From: Carnimonas bestiolae
Lineage (GTDB): Bacteria; Pseudomonadota; Gammaproteobacteria; Pseudomonadales; Halomonadaceae
Assembly: GCF_051251125.1 (NCBI RefSeq)
Contig: NZ_JBPCZL010000011.1
Strand: one strand, 5' to 3'
DNA length: 64,000 nucleotides
The notes under the pieces were generated by a model that searched no databases, was not told the origin of the DNA, and saw nothing but the letters and a program-made list of their open reading frames with translations. The first letter of the stretch is position 1, and every line of letters starts with the position of its first letter. Shown piece by piece: positions 63,360-64,000 of this stretch. Position numbers and translations under genes: made by a program.

Positions 63360-63644
63360 ATGAGTGTCGAGATGATTTGCCATTGCGGCCTTCCCTACCA
63401 AGCAAAAGAAGGTGATTTAGCACGTGGGTGGGGGCTTTCGTGCAGCAAGTCTTGTGCAGCTTTTAGAAAAACCTATCGACGACCTGCGGCTAAGCGTGCA
63501 GATGGGCTCAAAATAAGGCGTAACGGCCAATCAGTCCTAAAACGAATCAGGTCTCAGCAGCGCCAAGAGAAAAAAGTTGATGATTATCGGAAATATGATG
63601 ACGAGCATTTAATGAGCGGCGCAGCTGTTCAGGGAGACTGGTAG
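63360..63644 (+). CDS. Small zinc-binding-type phage protein
   Basis: 94 residues, GGAGG before ATG. Four Cys (MICHCGLPYQ and GLSCSKSCAAF) suggest a small zinc site like that of ribbon proteins. The rest is basic (YRRPAAKRADGLKIRRNGQS). Unknown; it could be a regulator. Confidence 0.65.
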   Translation: MSVEMICHCGLPYQAKEGDLARGWGLSCSKSCAAFRKTYRRPAAKRADGLKIRRNGQSVLKRIRSQQRQEKKVDDYRKYDDEHLMSGAAVQGDW

Positions 63645-63653
63645 GAGGACGGC

Positions 63654-63827
63654 ATGAATGACTACAACGCAATCAAAATTGAGCTACGTGCACAGCGTCG
63701 CTATCTCAACCGTCAGCCGGTGAAGCTAGCATCTCGCCCATGTAGCGACATTGAAAACAAGCGTCGGTTGATCGCATTCCGCGAGCGACTGGGCAACTAC
63801 CGCACAGCACAGGCCATCGATCGATGA
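63654..63827 (+). CDS. 57-residue basic phage protein
   Basis: Starts MNDYNAIKIELRAQRRYLNR and ends LGNYRTAQAIDR. AGGAGG before ATG. Helical and Arg-rich. Its stop overlaps the next ATG. Unknown. Confidence 0.55.
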   Translation: MNDYNAIKIELRAQRRYLNRQPVKLASRPCSDIENKRRLIAFRERLGNYRTAQAIDR

Positions 63828-63910
63828 TCGGAAGCATCATTTTTTGGTCATCGGTAGACGCAGTGATGTTTGTGTTGATCGCACACGGATTATGGAGGGG
63901 TTGGTTATGA
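63824..63910 (+). CDS. 28-residue hydrophobic peptide
   Basis: MIGSIIFWSSVDAVMFVLIA and HGLWRGWL: one probable membrane segment. It starts within the stop of the preceding gene (ATGA) and its stop overlaps the next ATG, so it is tightly coupled. Real expression is likely but not shown. Confidence 0.45.
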   Translation: MIGSIIFWSSVDAVMFVLIAHGLWRGWL

Positions 63911-64000
63911 GCGTTGAACGGGAAATAGCGCGGCATGCAGAAGAGCAGGGAAGGATTGAAGATCGCAAGGAAGCGCAGGATGCCGAGAGCGAAAAATATT
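63907..64000 (+). CDS. Phage protein, 5' part only (runs off the window)
   Basis: Starts MSVEREIARHAEEQGRIEDR, highly charged and helical. GGAGGGG lies before the ATG. Too short to identify. Confidence 0.55.
   Translation, partial: MSVEREIARHAEEQGRIEDRKEAQDAESEKY

Noticed and set aside
26336..64000. Integrase gene in the prophage
   Set aside because: No tyrosine or serine recombinase motif was found in any frame; the right end lies outside the window.

Overview
The window is 64 kb of a gammaproteobacterial chromosome. The gene set and order (bioDA, cysJI, queC-queE-queD, and the protein-quality cluster tig-clpP-clpX-lon-hupB-ppiD) and the moderately high G+C suggest the Halomonadaceae or close relatives. 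That placement is an inference, since no rRNA gene is present to confirm it.

Positions 1 to about 26,335 are ordinary chromosome: biotin synthesis (3' part of bioD, then bioA), a flavin-dependent monooxygenase, sulfite reductase (cysJ, cysI), a secreted RTX-type lipase, glyoxalase I, a DUF2147 periplasmic protein, a queuosine-precursor operon ending in a small Cys-cluster protein, a small membrane protein, an oligopeptidase, and on the minus strand ppiD, hupB, lon, clpX, clpP and tig.

From about 26,336 to the end of the window is a siphovirus-type, lambda-organised prophage that runs off the right edge. Its left end abuts a 28-base 3' fragment of a minus-strand tRNA, probably tRNA-His, which is still followed by that tRNA's terminator. 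Tandem repeats typical of integrase arm sites lie just inside. The integrase should be beyond 64,000. Almost all phage genes read leftwards from an immunity region at 61.2 kb: cro-like gene, a CII-position regulator, an O-like replication protein with internal iterons, a DnaC-like loader, NinB and other recombination genes, a candidate late regulator, three tRNAs (Lys, a CAU tRNA, Asn), lysis genes (lysozyme, holin, Rz/Rz1), terminase, portal, scaffold, coat, connector, tail tube, tail chaperones with a probable frameshift, tape measure, and a 2122-residue gpJ-like tail tip protein. Strong terminators between and inside late genes imply processive antitermination.

Two parts of the prophage stand out. 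At 52.2-53.7 kb, against the direction of the late genes, there is a plus-strand cassette whose first gene looks like the anti-CRISPR AcrIF11. An Aca-like helix-turn-helix gene overlaps its end, and a perfect 17-bp palindrome exactly fills the promoter spacer. Two further small genes follow. At 62.65-63.31 kb, to the right of cI, a strong promoter carries two copies of the same operator used at the immunity region. It starts a roughly 540-base non-coding, highly structured transcript with an rRNA-type boxA, ending in a CAU tRNA and a terminator. I cannot match this RNA to a known family; its setting resembles that of the large phage RNAs GOLLD and ROOL. A few small plus-strand genes follow to the window edge.
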